This document shows, piece by piece, positions 11,271 through 23,173 of a DNA stretch of 64,000 nucleotides. The stretch is from Nemertoderma westbladi. Lineage: Eukaryota; Xenacoelomorpha; Nemertodermatida; Nemertodermatidae. The stretch lies in the NCBI GenBank assembly GCA_032718475.1, contig JAUCBJ010000144.1, forward strand, positions 1 to 64,000. The letters are read 5' to 3'. The translations under genes were made by a program, and so were the position numbers. The notes below the pieces were generated by a model. That model ran no database searches, was not told the DNA's origin, and saw nothing but the letters and a program-made list of their open reading frames with translations. Numbering within the stretch: the stretch's first letter is position 1; every line of letters begins with the position of its first letter.

Positions 11271-12168
11271 CTAACGGGAGAAATAGGAAATTATTAATTT
11301 CACTATATACAAATAAATATACATGAGTAAAATAATGGCCTTGTAATTAAATGTGTGGTTGAATGCCGAGGCAATCCCAAGGCTCCACTCTCTTATCTAT
11401 AAGACAGGAAAGGCCAGGGCGTCACTCTAACTCGAAAGGTTGAACAGTGCGTAACTCGGTTCTCATTATATACCGTTGGGTTGGCGAAACCACTAACATC
11501 GGTAATTATCTAGCATAGCATAGGGACACAGGGAAACACCATTATTAAATTATTTAAACCGCCTTCACTAGCATTTGAACCTGCGCGCTAATAACTAATG
11601 TAATGCTCTCAGGGACTCCGTGGCTGAGTTCAATTCCATATGATATATTATTAGTAATTTCAATTTCAATTTCAATTGAAATAAGGATAAGGGCTTTGGT
11701 TAAGGAGTAGAAAAAATGTGTAAGGGGGTCACTGGGGTTTGAACCAGCGCAATACCTTACCGTTACAGGCTCATGGCTATCGTAGACAGCGCGTTTACAG
11801 GTTCAGCCACTTCCTTGCTAAATTATATATTTTATATCGAAAGCTGAACTTGTTAGCGCGCTAACTGATGGAGGCACACTGGGTTGAGGGCTATAGCGTT
11901 AGTTCAACCCCCAGTGAAGTCCGTCCATAATTTTTCCAATTATAAACAAAAGCTTGTGAACAAAAACCGATATATTTTAATTATTACAGCTGCATTACGT
12001 TCAACTGAAATTAAATAATTCCCATATTATAGTATATAGATGAAGTTGGTAAGACTAGGAGGAACATTTATAAATATTTGAGCCAATTCGGAATTTACTA
12101 AAAACAAACGAAGTTAAATGATGTTATTGAGTAACACGTTATTGTCGCCGAGTGGTACTAAAGCTCAC
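11271..12168 (-). other. KEAP1 intron 3
   Basis: Donor GTGAGC (12168 downward) and acceptor GTTAG (ending 11271), 898 bp. It contains a tRNA-derived SINE-like segment at 11729-11822 and other moderately repeated sequence. Confidence 0.85.
11729..11822 (-). repeat. tRNA-derived SINE head (candidate)
   Basis: On the minus strand the sequence has an A-box-like GTGGCTGAACCTG followed about 60 bp later by a good B box, GGTTCAAACCCC, with a T-rich run downstream. The distance and the long interval fit a Leu/Ser-type tRNA-derived promoter, but acceptor-stem pairing is poor, so it is a SINE head rather than a working tRNA gene. Confidence 0.45.
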
Positions 12169-12564
12169 CTATAACGTATATGGAGTCGGCACTGCAGACG
12201 ACCCCCGAGCCGCTCCTCGCCGTGTGCAGGTCGGCGATCCGGGACCAGGAGTCCTCCTCCGGTACGTAGATCTCGGCGGATCGCAGTCGGTTGACGCCAT
12301 CGAACCCTCCGATCGCGTAGAGTATCCGGTTGTGTACGGCGACCCCGCACCCGATCCGTTTGGACCCCATCCCCGCCACGAAGCTCCACTTCCCCTCGTC
12401 CGTGTCGTAGCGTTCCACGCTGTCTAGTAGCACGGTTCCGTGCGAGCCCCCTACCGCGTACAGCTGTCCGTCCAGCACGGTGAGACCGACGCGGTTCCGT
12501 GGAGAGTTCATAGGGGTCTTCGAGCTCCACAGGTTCTGCAGCGGATCGTAACAATCCAGTGAGG
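12169..12564 (-). CDS. KEAP1: KEAP1 exon 3 (kelch repeats)
   Basis: Follows the acceptor TTTTTAG at 12565-12571 and completes the codon GCC begun in exon 2. It encodes three kelch blades: SLDCYDPLQNLW...SPRNRVGLTV, GGSHGTVLLDSVERYD, GGFDGVNRLRSAEIY and TARSGSGVV. The Asn-Arg pair of SPRNR and the Arg of TARSG align with NRF2-contacting residues of human KEAP1 (N414, R415, R483). It ends in phase 1 at a GTGAGC donor. GC content is much higher than in the surrounding intron. Confidence 0.94.
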
Positions 12565-13394
12565 CTAAAAAGTAAAGCAAAATGTCTACTAAGCGGAACA
12601 TAGATATCAGAACATAGTTATAGTAGTGCAGTGCCTTCAAGCCTTCAATATTTTACAATATATTTTTTCACCATTTGGTACATTTTGAGGGGGGGGGGGG
12701 GGGGGGGGGGGCATAGGAATTTCCAAAAAACAATTTGGGCCACCCTAATGCGCCTTCGCACATGTCGTCTTATTGAAATACAAAATTATCAATAAAAACA
12801 AAACGCCATAGACTCCAAAAATTATTTCTTTACCAAATGTTCCCATCAACACATAGAGTATTTGTACCAGGTATCAAATTAAGTAACTGAAAGCAGCAAA
12901 AGTTATTCGAGGTCAAAGTTTTCAAGCTTTCCACCTGCCAAAGAATGTCAATTTTGCCAAGTACCGGTATCTTCATTTTGAGATATTTCTGACACAAACT
13001 GACTTGATTTTCGTAATCAAGGCATCAAAATACCCCTAGGGTGTACCTTATACGATCTTAGACAACATACAAACTGTAATAGAACCAAAACAACAAAACA
13101 TTTGACATGGAATTGCCCTTTATACTTCGGCAGATTTTTATTACAATTATTTTATAAAATAGGCAATTCCAAACTTGTCGCTTAATCCGGGGACAGGTTA
13201 TTCTACACTTATCGATCATTTATTATACAAAATTAATTTATGCCAACTGTTACGAACTACTTTGTTGCGGCAATTTGGTTTAACTTAATTCAAAAAAAGG
13301 CGATAAAACACAACAAAGTTGATTGTGAAACATGTTTCTATGTACCACCCCCCCCCCCCCCCCCCCGCACACATAATGCCGCAGGCAACTATAC
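12565..13394 (-). other. KEAP1 intron 2
   Basis: Donor GTATAG at 13394, acceptor TTTTTAG at 12565, 830 bp. It carries a 23-nt G run (12689-12711) and a 19-nt C run (13348-13366) on the + strand, otherwise AT-rich. Confidence 0.9.
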
Positions 13395-13992
13395 CTGAGT
13401 CAATGTTCCCAGACTGGCAGTTGTTCCGCCCACCGACGGCGTATATCAACCCGCGGATAGCGACGGCACCCAACCCGCTCCGGGGTATCGGCAGGTCCGC
13501 CAACCGGACCCACACGTTCTCCCCAACGTTGTAACTCTCCACCGTGTTGAGCGAATGCCGGAAGTAGCCGCCCACCGTGTATATAACGGAGGCTGCGAAG
13601 GGTTTCCGCAGGGGAATCCGACAGCAACGCGGGTTGTGCATCGTGAGGTCCTGGAATACCTTCTCGAGATATAGTTTACAACTGGGTTCGCAACGGATCA
13701 GGTCGCAGTTGAGCATCTCGTTCTTAAGGAACCGCGGGGTCAGACAGTGGCACCGCACGATGGACAGAACGTCCTTTAGGTTCCGTTTACGCGCCGGTAT
13801 GTCGTACTTGACCCAGTCCAGACACGCGGTGTACGCCTCGCTCTCGCTGCAGATGTTCAACTCCTCCATGTTGACGAGCACCATGAGTTTTTCGCAGGTC
13901 ACGTGGAAGAACTCGTCGGTTTTCGTCACCTCGCGGAAATGTTTGCAGATGAAACGTCGGGCTATCTCTTGGAGACGACGCAGACCGAACTC
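13395..13992 (-). CDS. KEAP1: KEAP1 exon 2 (BACK/IVR domain and first kelch blades)
   Basis: Begins in phase 0 after the acceptor CCATCAG and encodes residues 166-364. The BACK domain starts EFGLRRLQEIARRF and runs through LNICSESEAYTACLDWVKYD. In the redox-sensing linker the cysteines of VRCHCLTP, LNCDLI and PSCKLY (residues 246, 261, 270) align, with identical spacing (15 and 9), to human C273, C288 and C297. The kelch part starts with YTVGGYFRHSL and GGRNNCQSGN, again matching Y334, R380 and N382 of human KEAP1. It ends in phase 1 at a GTATAG donor. Confidence 0.95.
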
Positions 13993-14423
13993 CTGATGGA
14001 GAAAAATTTATTTAATGTAAAAAATAAATAAAATAAAACTGTGGTAGACTTAGAATTTATCTTAATCTCATGCTTTATTTTTAAAATGGCTGTTGTTGGA
14101 TACTTTTTTACTTGTTTCTAACACAAGGGCACACATCACGGAAGGCTTCCGCAGGGGTAAACGCCTCGCAAACAACCGGCAATAAGGTGGCAATTAGCTG
14201 TAGTAATGGCGTAGTGAACTGTAGTATATAAAAACACCAGTTTTCGGCGCAATTATTACCAATTCAGCTATTTGCTGTAATAAATTATTTTCGTGGTTCA
14301 TGCTCTCAAAAAATATTAAATTTTTCAATTTTTTCATTATATATGTACCAGTACCACTGTCTCTGCCATCTGCCTGCATCTCTGACAACCCGCCACCACT
14401 CCCTGCAGCCCTGCCCTACATAC
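13993..14423 (-). other. KEAP1 intron 1
   Basis: GTATGT donor to CCATCAG acceptor, 431 bp, AT-rich, nothing else noted. Confidence 0.9.
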
Positions 14424-14918
14424 CTGCGCATATTGCTCGATACCAATACAGTTTCCAGGATCGAGTTGACGCTCTAGGAACGAACCGCACGCTTCCACAA
14501 CGTGACGTACTTGCAGCATTACCGCCGCGGGGAGCAGCTTAAGCACGTTGCACTGGTGTATAGTAACGGAAGAGGTGTACATAAACTCGATTAGAGTGTT
14601 CATTATGTTAGCGGGGACCTCCTGAATGAGGACAGAGTTCCGATGTGATTCATCGAAACTGCTGGCGAACATCGCGCGGAAGTACTCGCTACTCGAGGCG
14701 AGTACCACCTTGTGGGCCGCAAACTCCGAGTTCTCCGCCTGGATCCGGATGTCGCATAGCGAACCGACTTGCCGCAGTTCGTTCATGGATCGGAACGCGT
14801 CCGCGGGATGGTGGTCGCTCGTGAAGGTCATTGACCCGTCCGCTGATTCGTAGTACGGGAGTGCGGAACAGGTGCAACACCGTGCTCTAGAGGCGCTGGA
14901 AGCGGGCGTCATTGCCAT
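14424..14918 (-). CDS. KEAP1: KEAP1 exon 1 (BTB domain), start of a 591-residue protein
   Basis: KEAP1 is the substrate adaptor of a CUL3 ubiquitin ligase that holds NRF2/CNC transcription factors low until electrophiles modify its cysteines. This exon encodes residues 1-165. SMTFTSDHHPADAFRSMNELR and AHKVVLASSSEYFRAMF are typical of KEAP1 rather than other kelch-like proteins. The BTB fold spans about residues 45-152. The start ATG is fixed by an in-frame TAA four codons upstream. The exon ends in phase 0 at CAG|GTATGT. The four exons (495, 598, 396, 287 nt) join without frame conflict into 591 residues, near the vertebrate length. Oddity: the sensor cysteine in the BTB region (human C151) appears one residue earlier, in HQCNVL (C123), with Asn at the C151 position. 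NRF2 itself is not in this window. Confidence 0.95.
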
Positions 14919-15337
14919 TATTGCGATTTACATTACCGGCTGACCGGTTGCCGGTACGTAGCATTCGTGGTCGCTGCCATTATACAGTTATAGGTCACAT
15001 AATCACACCACCCTTCTCTGTTCTCATCTCATCACATCAGTAGTACTGTACTGTATTGTAGTGTGTAGTAGGTAGTGGCGTAGTGCAGTAAGCAAATATT
15101 TTTTATAATTCAAATTCACATCATTACAATTTATTTTATTGGTAGATTGGTCCTTTTTAAGCCTAATTTGTAATCCAGATTAATCAGTTAATCAGTTAAT
15201 ACAGTAATAGGCTATATTACTACAGTAGGCCTATAAATTTCACTGAATATTCACTGTTCAGTTATTAGAGAACAACAGTCATTTTAATAGAAAAAGAATA
15301 ATGCATTTATTTCAACCATGACTGCATGCTGGCATGG

Positions 15338-15387
15338 TATCATGGCCTACTATATAGTATAGTATAATATATAGTAGGCCATGATGG
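15338..15387. repeat. Perfect-arm hairpin, ATCATGGCCTACTATAT / reverse complement
   Basis: ATCATGGCCTACTATATAG is followed within a few bases of AT sequence by its inverse complement CTATATATAGTAGGCCATGAT (separated here by short loop sequence). The arms are long enough for cruciform or small MITE-type interpretation. Confidence 0.6.
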
Positions 15388-16602
15388 TATCTATCCTCTG
15401 CTATCTGGCTGGCTATCTACTTCTGTACTTGCGGACTTGGGTGAGTACGGAGTATATACTTACTAGATTACACAGACACAGACTAACATATGTATACTGC
15501 TAATATACAAGTAGGCCTACAGTATTTCTTCATATGTCAGAATGACTCTTTTTTTTCCGATATTTAATTTCTCAGACTAATATTATGTAAACTAAAAACA
15601 TTTCAAAGATTTTTTTAACACAATTTATTCTTCTAGAATATAGATACCAATAATCTAAAACAAATTGGCAATTAACAATAAAATAATTCGGATTTTTTTG
15701 TCTTATTTAGAAAAATCTATCGTTCCTTAATTTCCAATGGTATCTTTCCTTATTGACAACAAGGGCGTTTATCCCTTGTCAATGGACTTTGTCTTTGTCA
15801 AGGAGTTACTGTAATGGCGCAAAATGGTTGTCTAACAATTTTGTCAAACAAAAAATTTGTCTAACATCCATAGAAAATGAGCAGGATATAGTAGCAGCAG
15901 TGTTTTCTAAACAACACAATAATAATAAACAAAAATAGATTTACAGTAGTAGGCCTACGGTATGCGTAAACGTTGCATTGACCACTTATTTAACTTAGAG
16001 TACGACCAACTTACAGACTTACGCAACTATTTAAACATTTATTTTCTTGTATTGGACCATTAAAAACAAACTGTTATGTGCCATGCGAACCACTTTCAAG
16101 AGCCAAGATATGATACTGTACTGGATACTGATACATACAGTAGTGATAAGGTAGGCTAGGCTATCTCAGCGAGGAAAGACGCAGTATTGTTTTACAAATA
16201 ATAAGACTCTTGACTATTTCAATTACAAAGGCTATGTGTGGATTTCGCTGAAACTGAATTGGGCGGCCTTCTATATACTGTAGAGCGTACGCAATTTTCT
16301 GCATAAAGTCAAATTCTACAGAAAGCCGTTAACATATATACTGTACAACTGTACAAAACAGACATCAAGGTTTAAACACGTAAATTAAATCCCCCGCGGC
16401 TTGTTTGGGAGCTTCGAGAAAGTGGTTCCAGATTTTGGCCCATGTGAAGTATACTATATTTCTGCTGTTATACTCAGAACTTCACTTTGCAGTGAAGAAA
16501 TGATACCAGGTTTTCACTAAAAACCCAGGTTACAGGTTTTTTAAGAGCCCAACTCCAATTCAGGTTACAGACAGGCTATGGAACTATCCAAAAACAGTAA
16601 AC

Positions 16603-16715
16603 GAATTAGTATCTGTAACAGTTTATAAGATAGAATTAGTATCTGTAACAGTTTATAAGATAGAATTAGTATCTGTAACAGTTTATACAGTGCCGGCACT
16701 GAGTTTATAAGATAG
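16603..16715 (+). repeat. 30-bp tandem repeat, about 3.5 copies
   Basis: The unit GAATTAGTATCTGTAACAGT plus TTATAAGATA starts at 16603, 16633 and 16663, then breaks at ACAGTGCCGGCACTGAG before a last partial copy. Confidence 0.9.
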
Positions 16716-17137
16716 AATTAAGTGCTAAAAAACACTAAATAAGGAGAAATTAAAAAATTAATATATGAAATTACAATATAAATTCGACCGAAAAGTGAAA
16801 AACTGGTATTCTTTACATTGGCGCAGATTTCAGTATTCTTGGACTTAGAGGCACCACTCCGTGTTGTGTAGATAGTGGCGTACATTGAAAAAATTGAAAA
16901 AACTGTTCACCCGCGCATAATGGTCTCATATGAAAATTAATGAAATAATGTTTTGTTTATTGTTTGTGTTAGAAAACACCGTCACCGTAACCTGCTCCTT
17001 GCCAATGTTTTAAATTATATTCAATTTATAAACACTCTGAAAACAATATTTGGTGCCATTAACTCTGGTTGTGAGGTTTATTACCTTAGGCCAAAACCAA
17101 TGGGAATGTGCAAGCATTAGTGGTATAGGATGGTGAA

Positions 17138-17896
17138 TTAACTTGCTTTGTCGCTTTTGTCGCCGTCATCTTGCTTTGCTAACAAACCCACCAAGTACCC
17201 TCTTCCAAATGTAATCAGATGATCAACCTTTACCTTTACTGTGTCATTATCATCCAATAGCCTTTTATTTTTGGGTTTTGTCTGTGGTTTAATCGTAGAG
17301 GGAGAAGTAACAGTCTGTGTTTTATTAATATTTTTGTGGATTTTTGTTGGATCTGCGAATGTTTTTTTCGATTTGGTCTGATCTGATACAGTTGGCGGAA
17401 GTAGCGGAGATTTTTTTGGAGATGCTTTTGAAGATGTATCTGCATATAGTTTGGAGGGCGATATCTTTCCTTTAAAAAAACTCCCAAAATAGTTTGTCCC
17501 AACATCGTAGAGACGTTCTGCTTGAGCTCTGGCATCATCTTCATTCGGGATATCAACAGTATCCTTAACCACGGGTGTCCGGCGGCCAGGGCTTCCGGAA
17601 ACCACACCCGAGACTGGTCCTTCTATTTTTGGAGTTTTGACATTATTTCCAGCTTCTAGAAATATGGGATCAACAGTAGTAAATTTTCCCTCAATTGTCG
17701 GCGGCGATTTCGGCGATTGAACAAACTTTTCTAGAGTTAATTTATCTGGTTTCTGTTTTCCGGGACTTGGCAACCCCTTACCAGGCGATTGAGGCTTAAA
17801 GAACATGCCTGTTAAATAACTACGACCTGCGTCTAAAAGGCGGTTTGTTTGGGTTCTGATATCAGCTTCATTGTCAGCTGGATCTATTGGTATCCA
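17138..17896 (-). CDS. Uncharacterised Lys/Ser/Pro-rich protein, predicted exon 2
   Basis: Open frame ending TAA at 17138. Protein-like sequence extends upstream of the first Met (17806), so I start the exon at the acceptor CCAAG (17897-17901), giving WIPIDPADNEADIRTQ. A motif of about 26 residues occurs three times with divergence: NEADIRTQTNRLLDAGRSYL then TGMFFK; NEDDARAQAERLYDVGTNYF then GSFFKG; and a shorter one with VDHLITFGRGYLVGLL. Between the copies are basic, Pro/Ser-rich linkers. There is no signal peptide or membrane segment, and I do not recognise the family. The join to the ORF at 18186-19223 through a 289-bp GT-AG intron is inference: frame and sequence style agree (NPPK|WIPIDP), but no transcript supports it. 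Confidence 0.6.
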   Translation of the reverse strand, partial: WIPIDPADNEADIRTQTNRLLDAGRSYLTGMFFKPQSPGKGLPSPGKQKPDKLTLEKFVQSPKSPPTIEGKFTTVDPIFLEAGNNVKTPKIEGPVSGVVSGSPGRRTPVVKDTVDIPNEDDARAQAERLYDVGTNYFGSFFKGKISPSKLYADTSSKASPKKSPLLPPTVSDQTKSKKTFADPTKIHKNINKTQTVTSPSTIKPQTKPKNKRLLDDNDTVKVKVDHLITFGRGYLVGLLAKQDDGDKSDKAS

Positions 17897-18185
17897 CTTG
17901 GAAACCCCATAAATAATACGGGAGCCGAGACTAATTTAATTTATAGAAAATCTGTTGACAAACCTTCATAAAAGTTAAAAATGTGTTGCCGCATCAGCAT
18001 CACAATAAGTGGCAGTGTTACTAATAATTAACTGGGTTCTAAGTAATGTCACAGTCCCCCCAACACGGCATACTAACTGCCTAACCTGTCACCAAGAAAT
18101 TTTCAGAATTCTGTTGGTCCTACATATTTATGAAGAGATCCTAGACATATTTTTCTTGATTAATTCAGTATAAGCTCCCGTATAC

Positions 18186-19223
18186 TTTTGGTGGGTTAAA
18201 TTCATCCTTATCTTGTGCAATGATTGTAGATGCAGGTAAAAATTTGTGAGGAATATCAACCTTCTCCATATTTTCCTGTAACTCCTCTTTAACTTTTTTT
18301 TTACTCCCCCAAAAGAATTCTGCAGTCCTTACTTTTGCTGATTTTCTTGTGTGTTGTTGTTCCCCTCCTGGCGAATTATCTTTCGGTTTCTTTTCCGTTG
18401 CGCTACTTTTTGATACAGGAGATCTGCTTAATGATTGAGACAATCTGTGGTAAATACGTTGGAATGACAGGCCGACATTGGCCCCTGCAGCGCCAGGTTT
18501 TGATGCGGTTCTAGATTCCGTTTGAGCTGACTGTCCCGTATGATACACACCGACAGGAATCCCTGGCAGAAGGTCCGCGTGATACGAGGTTTGCCGAGAT
18601 AAGAACTTGCCGGTACCTTGCAGATCTGTAGCGGCCAGACGACGATCCGCAGTCTCCAGTTCATAGTCACGCATTTTATCCAAATCCTTTCTCTTTCCTC
18701 TTTTCGATTTATTTTCTAATTCCTCCCGTTTTTCAAACAAAGTCTTGCTTTCTTCCTTCGCAGCATCTTGCGGTAGAATCGATTTGGCAATTTTAACGTT
18801 CATCTCTTGTTTGTGCGCTTCAATTAGCCTTAAAGTTTCAGAGAAATTTCCAAAATCTTCAGATACGAATTGAGAGCTTTCTAGAAGAATTTTTAAATTG
18901 TTTATAGCTGCCACCATTTCTTTCTGTAGCTTCAGTATATAATCAGCTTCGCCTTGCGAGTTACCTTTGTTTATTGTCAGATTATCTATTTTAATTTTCA
19001 ATTGTTTCACATTGTACACAAGCTCAGATATTTTCCCAAATGAATCCTTGTCTTCTTTTGAATCTTTTACATTTTCATTTGTCGTTTTAACCTTTTTGGT
19101 GTCTTTTTTGGTTTCTTTTGGATAATCACCAATTAACATATTCAAAGTCTGCTCGCCAGTCTGTCTGTGGTACTGTGCTGAATATCGTGGCATCCCGTGA
19201 CTGGTCATCTTTTTAAAGGCCAT
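18186..19223 (-). CDS. Uncharacterised charged protein, predicted exon 1
   Basis: Starts ATG at 19223 (MAFKKMTSHGMPRYSAQYHR). Residues 40-180 are highly charged and helical-looking with probable coiled coil (KISELVYNVKQLKIKIDNL, EADYILKLQKEMVAAINNL). They are followed by a basic KSKRGKRKDLDKMRDYELE segment and a Ser/Lys-rich tail with AEFFWGSKKKVKEEL. I end the exon at CCAAAA|GTATAC (18186), giving 346 codons in phase 0. If that donor is not used, translation would run six more codons to a stop at 18165, a 352-residue protein. Together with the segment at 17138-17896 the product would be 598 residues. Function unknown; a cytoskeletal or ciliary scaffold is only a guess from composition. Confidence 0.6.
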
Positions 19224-21878
19224 TTCTATTCAGGTAATGTAATATTACTGTACATCTTATATTTTCCTTATATTATACTGTACCTTAATATTATTTTTAC
19301 TTTATATGACGTGTAGAGCGTGATCATACAGTAGTAAAACACCTTGGACCAGCTATAACGATATAAGTTGTCTGAAATAATCTGTCGGAATAAACTGTTT
19401 ATCCGGCCAGGCAAACTTAGGTTAAAGCTGAGCTCTGGTGTTTGCGGGCAAAGTCAGGCAACTGATTACGGTGGCCACCACAACAACTAATCTGTGCGGG
19501 ATTTAAATTCTTCGGGTATTAACCACCCCCAATCGCTCCCAGGGGGTCCTTGTCTCACAGTTTCATTATATAGATGGATTTCATATGTTTAAGTTAAGTC
19601 TACAAGCAGACTGGAGACTTTCATAATTATGCACAGTTACGTACTGGTAGACAGCCTGTCTGACTGGCACATACTTTGCGGTGACTTGGCTACTTTGCAT
19701 ATTCGTTCTATTAATGATTGATATGACTACTTGTCTCAAAGAAGAGAAAGGGGCAGGTGACAATTGCGCGTTATTCTAACCAAAAAAGTAAAGTTAATAG
19801 TATAGGTTACAGTTTTACAGCTGTTGTTTCATATTTGCCTAGATTTTCCCCTGGAGTGGAATGTATTTTGATTGATTCAAAAGTCCCCCCCCCCCCCCCC
19901 CCCTCCATCTGATTTTCCGTTATACTGTATTTCACGGCAACGGCAGATTGAAATTTCCGTCAATTTTCAACACATAAGTTCACGACAGATATTTCCCAAA
20001 CGAAATAAAACGGAATAAAAAGTATTCTACTCTAGCTAGCAAAATTAATAGTATAAATGTTTTGTAGTGTACCGGAGTTAGAATGCATGCCCTAGTATAA
20101 AAGTACTGTATATACAGCCTATACTATTATTCATATGCTTAATTACCTTATTAGCACCACTTTCGTTAGCAAAATTTGTATAGAAATTCTTACAGGTTAA
20201 ACCGGTATACAAATTTCCAAAAGTTATATAGTATAACTATTACTGTATATACTGTACTACGTCATTGTTCATAAAATAGCACATTATAGCGTTACGGCGT
20301 CGATCGGGAAATAATAAAACGAGGGCCGTAAAACCATTAATGTGCTAATTATGAACAATAGCAAATAGCTAATTTTATTTATTTGTGGGGAATTATTTGT
20401 AGTTATGCACTCAAACTTTCTAGAACAGTGACGCGGTGACATACTGGATATATTGGAAATACACAGTAAAATGTATGGCGTAGGGACATACTGAGAAATA
20501 ATGTCGCACTGCGATATAAAGCTGGAAAATATGTCGCCCTGGCAATTTGGTAGTGCAAAATTAATTAAGTACAAACTAGAAAGCAAGCAAGCTGGCTTTA
20601 AACGAACCTGCCCCTCAAACCAGTACCCTGAGTGAGCGAAAATGAAAACACGAAAATTGCCATCAACTCAACGATAGAAACGTTCGACGAACGAAACTGG
20701 TTCTCATGAGGGCCTAGTAAGCTATTACTATTGATTGAATGGATAGGCCCAAACTGCACATAAGTACTGTATATTAATTGCTAAATTTATTACTCTCTCA
20801 CTCTATCATATACAGTAATCAAACATATACTGTTAGTATGTATACTGTAAAACCCTGCCAGCTGAATATCTCTTCCCAATGAATCCTATGGGAATATCTA
20901 TAAGGTTACTCACTGCTATGTTAGGTGTGAGGCCAGCTGATTGAAATGTAAGCACTGGGCCGTTCAATTGTTTTATACACGGAGATTGATGATAATGAAT
21001 GAGGAGGGACACAACTAACACTACGTTTGTCTATGGACGCTCTCCTTACAGCCAGCATCTTGCTGGCTTTTCTACTTGAATCATATTATTCTGCATCCAA
21101 TAATTTACTCTTTTAGACGAATTTGCGCGTTTTTTTTGCCGGACTAAAAAATTTTGGCGACGTTCTGTGCGAGATTAGCGATATTTGAAAAGATTCTGAG
21201 CCTCAAATATGTTACACAAATGACTGAATAGCCAAATAAATAGTTAGTGCATACTCGATGAGTTGAAATCGATGAAATTCTACTTTAAATTTTCAAACCG
21301 CTATTTTTCAGTGACCCCGTGATCGAAACACCACAAAAAAATACAGTCTTGTGCGCAACCAAAATTCATGTAAGCCTAGAGTTTGTTATTAAAATTGTTG
21401 CGTACCTGCTTGAGTTTTTGAGATATGGGATGGTCATACACACACACACACACACACATAACCACATCGTGTTTTTGAACGGCTCAACTTTTGTCAAGAA
21501 CTACCCTGGTCTATTAATAGGCAGGTTCGTTATAAATAAAAATTCGTACAACCGATTGTATTTATTGTCATCCTAATTATGTACCGCCTATTCTAGAATG
21601 TATGTAACTTTTACGAATTTTTATATAACTTTTAAGAATTTTCATGTAACTTTTACGAATTTTTATACAACTTTTAATACAAGTTTTGGTCTCACTTACT
21701 ATACAATATTGCTATCATCTAGAGTTATCTCAAGACCTATTCTAGAAGTTTATCTATATCTAAAGCTCAAATTGTTTATGTATGTATGTATGTTTGTTTG
21801 TTCCTCTATCTCCTCCTAAACTTCTGGCTCTCGCGATATGAGGAAAATACCGTTGGATTCAGCGTGGTCCTGGGCTCT
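19224..21878. other. Intergenic, no gene seen
   Basis: AT-rich. It holds a 19-nt C run (19885-19903) and a (CA)n microsatellite near 21437-21460. Short ORFs in all frames look random. Confidence 0.45.
21437..21460. repeat. (CA)n microsatellite
   Basis: About ten consecutive CA dinucleotides. Confidence 0.95.
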
Positions 21879-22392
21879 GTATAAAGTAATTTTAAGAAAA
21901 ATACATTAATTAGTTTTTGCAAAAAATGAAATAAACGAAAAGTGCCATAGACGCAATGGTAAAATAACACCAATAACAGCTGGTGTTCATGATGAAAAAT
22001 GGCTTATGTAATGGATTTCTACTCAGGTTGAATCGATGAGGTTGCCAAGATTATTGTACTTAATACACCCATACTGTTTGCTTAGGCCCTACTGCCTAAA
22101 CTCCACCCCTTATTCTTCATAGGATAGCCTTAGTGTGTGTTAAATATTTCATACAGCTGATAGCCTTATCAGTAAGTTAATAAAAAGCCAGCTATAAGAA
22201 CAAACAAACGAAGTGTAGTTGGGTCATTCATTATTATTATCCTACAACAGTAAAGTAATTACATAAGCCATTTTTCATCATGAACACCAGCTGTTATTGG
22301 TGTAATTTTACCATTGCGTCTATGGCACTTTTTGTTTATTTCATTTTTTGAAAAAAACTAAGGACTGTATTTTTATGAAAATTGCTTTATAC
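21879..22392. mobile_element. Hairpin (long-TIR) MITE
   Basis: 21879-22012 is repeated in inverted orientation at 22258-22392 with few differences. Diagnostic shared pieces are GTGCCATAGACGCAATGGTA, AACAGCTGGTGTTCATGATG and AAAATGGCTTATGTAAT. The 245-bp centre has no ORF. The arms may extend further outward with lower similarity to about 21775 and 22500, where GTTTGTTTGTTC and GACAAACAAACAGAC face each other. Superfamily not determined. Confidence 0.85.
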
Positions 22393-23142
22393 ACCCATTC
22401 AGACCAAACACTACAGGAGGGTAAAAAAACAACACAATTGACCGGATAGTTTCGGAGCCTTTCGTGTGACAAACAGACATATAGACAAACAAACAGACAC
22501 GATTTACTTACAGTAAGGAAATCTCAAGGTTTACAAATTAAACATTTGAACGACCCAGTGCTTAGAATAAAATCAGCTGGCTTCCCCCTAACATAGCAGT
22601 GACTGTATTAATTGCAATTCGATTAGTGTCTTTGCTTCTGAGAGACGTGCACTGTTTGAAACTCGGAACATAATAATATACCTATACCTACCTATATTAT
22701 TACCTGGCTGATTATTGTAAACTGATTTTAGTATAGTAGTGTTGAAGTATTTGTGAGGTAGTTGTAGGCATGGATAGCATAACGAAACGAAAAGGAAACG
22801 AAGCATATTTGGAAAATATATACATATTTGGGTAATAATAATAATAATAATGATATTCTCCATATTTGATGTAAATGTAAACGGAGTAAATTATTTACTT
22901 CAATACATCCAACCCTTTTGCTTTCCAGTTCCCGGCACCATTGCAATGTAATAGACAAGGGCGGATTACGTTAGAACTAAAATAAGGAACTAAGGCAATA
23001 CTGATAGTAAATTAGTACTACATACAGTACAATAGAGCAACTGGAATACCTTGCATTTCACCTGCCGGGACGTTACGAACGTTACCAGTATATTGCCTAT
23101 AAAACTCCAAGGCTGTAAGACATAAAACAACAACAACAAGTT

Positions 23143-23173
<31 letters not shown>

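Larger units (their letters stand above)
14919..17137. other. Intergenic region between KEAP1 and the unknown gene
   Basis: Promoter side of KEAP1 and 3' flank of the gene at 17138-19223. It contains a hairpin at 15338-15387, a 30-bp tandem repeat at 16603-16715 and one minus-oriented copy of the dispersed GGAGCAGGTTAC word near 16987-17000. No convincing coding exon. Confidence 0.5.

Noticed and set aside
11729-11822. Functional tRNA-Leu/Ser gene on the minus strand
   Set aside because: Poor acceptor-stem pairing; only the internal promoter boxes are convincing.
12165-12554. Arg-rich ORF overlapping KEAP1 exon 3
   Set aside because: Shadow frame of a GC-rich true exon.
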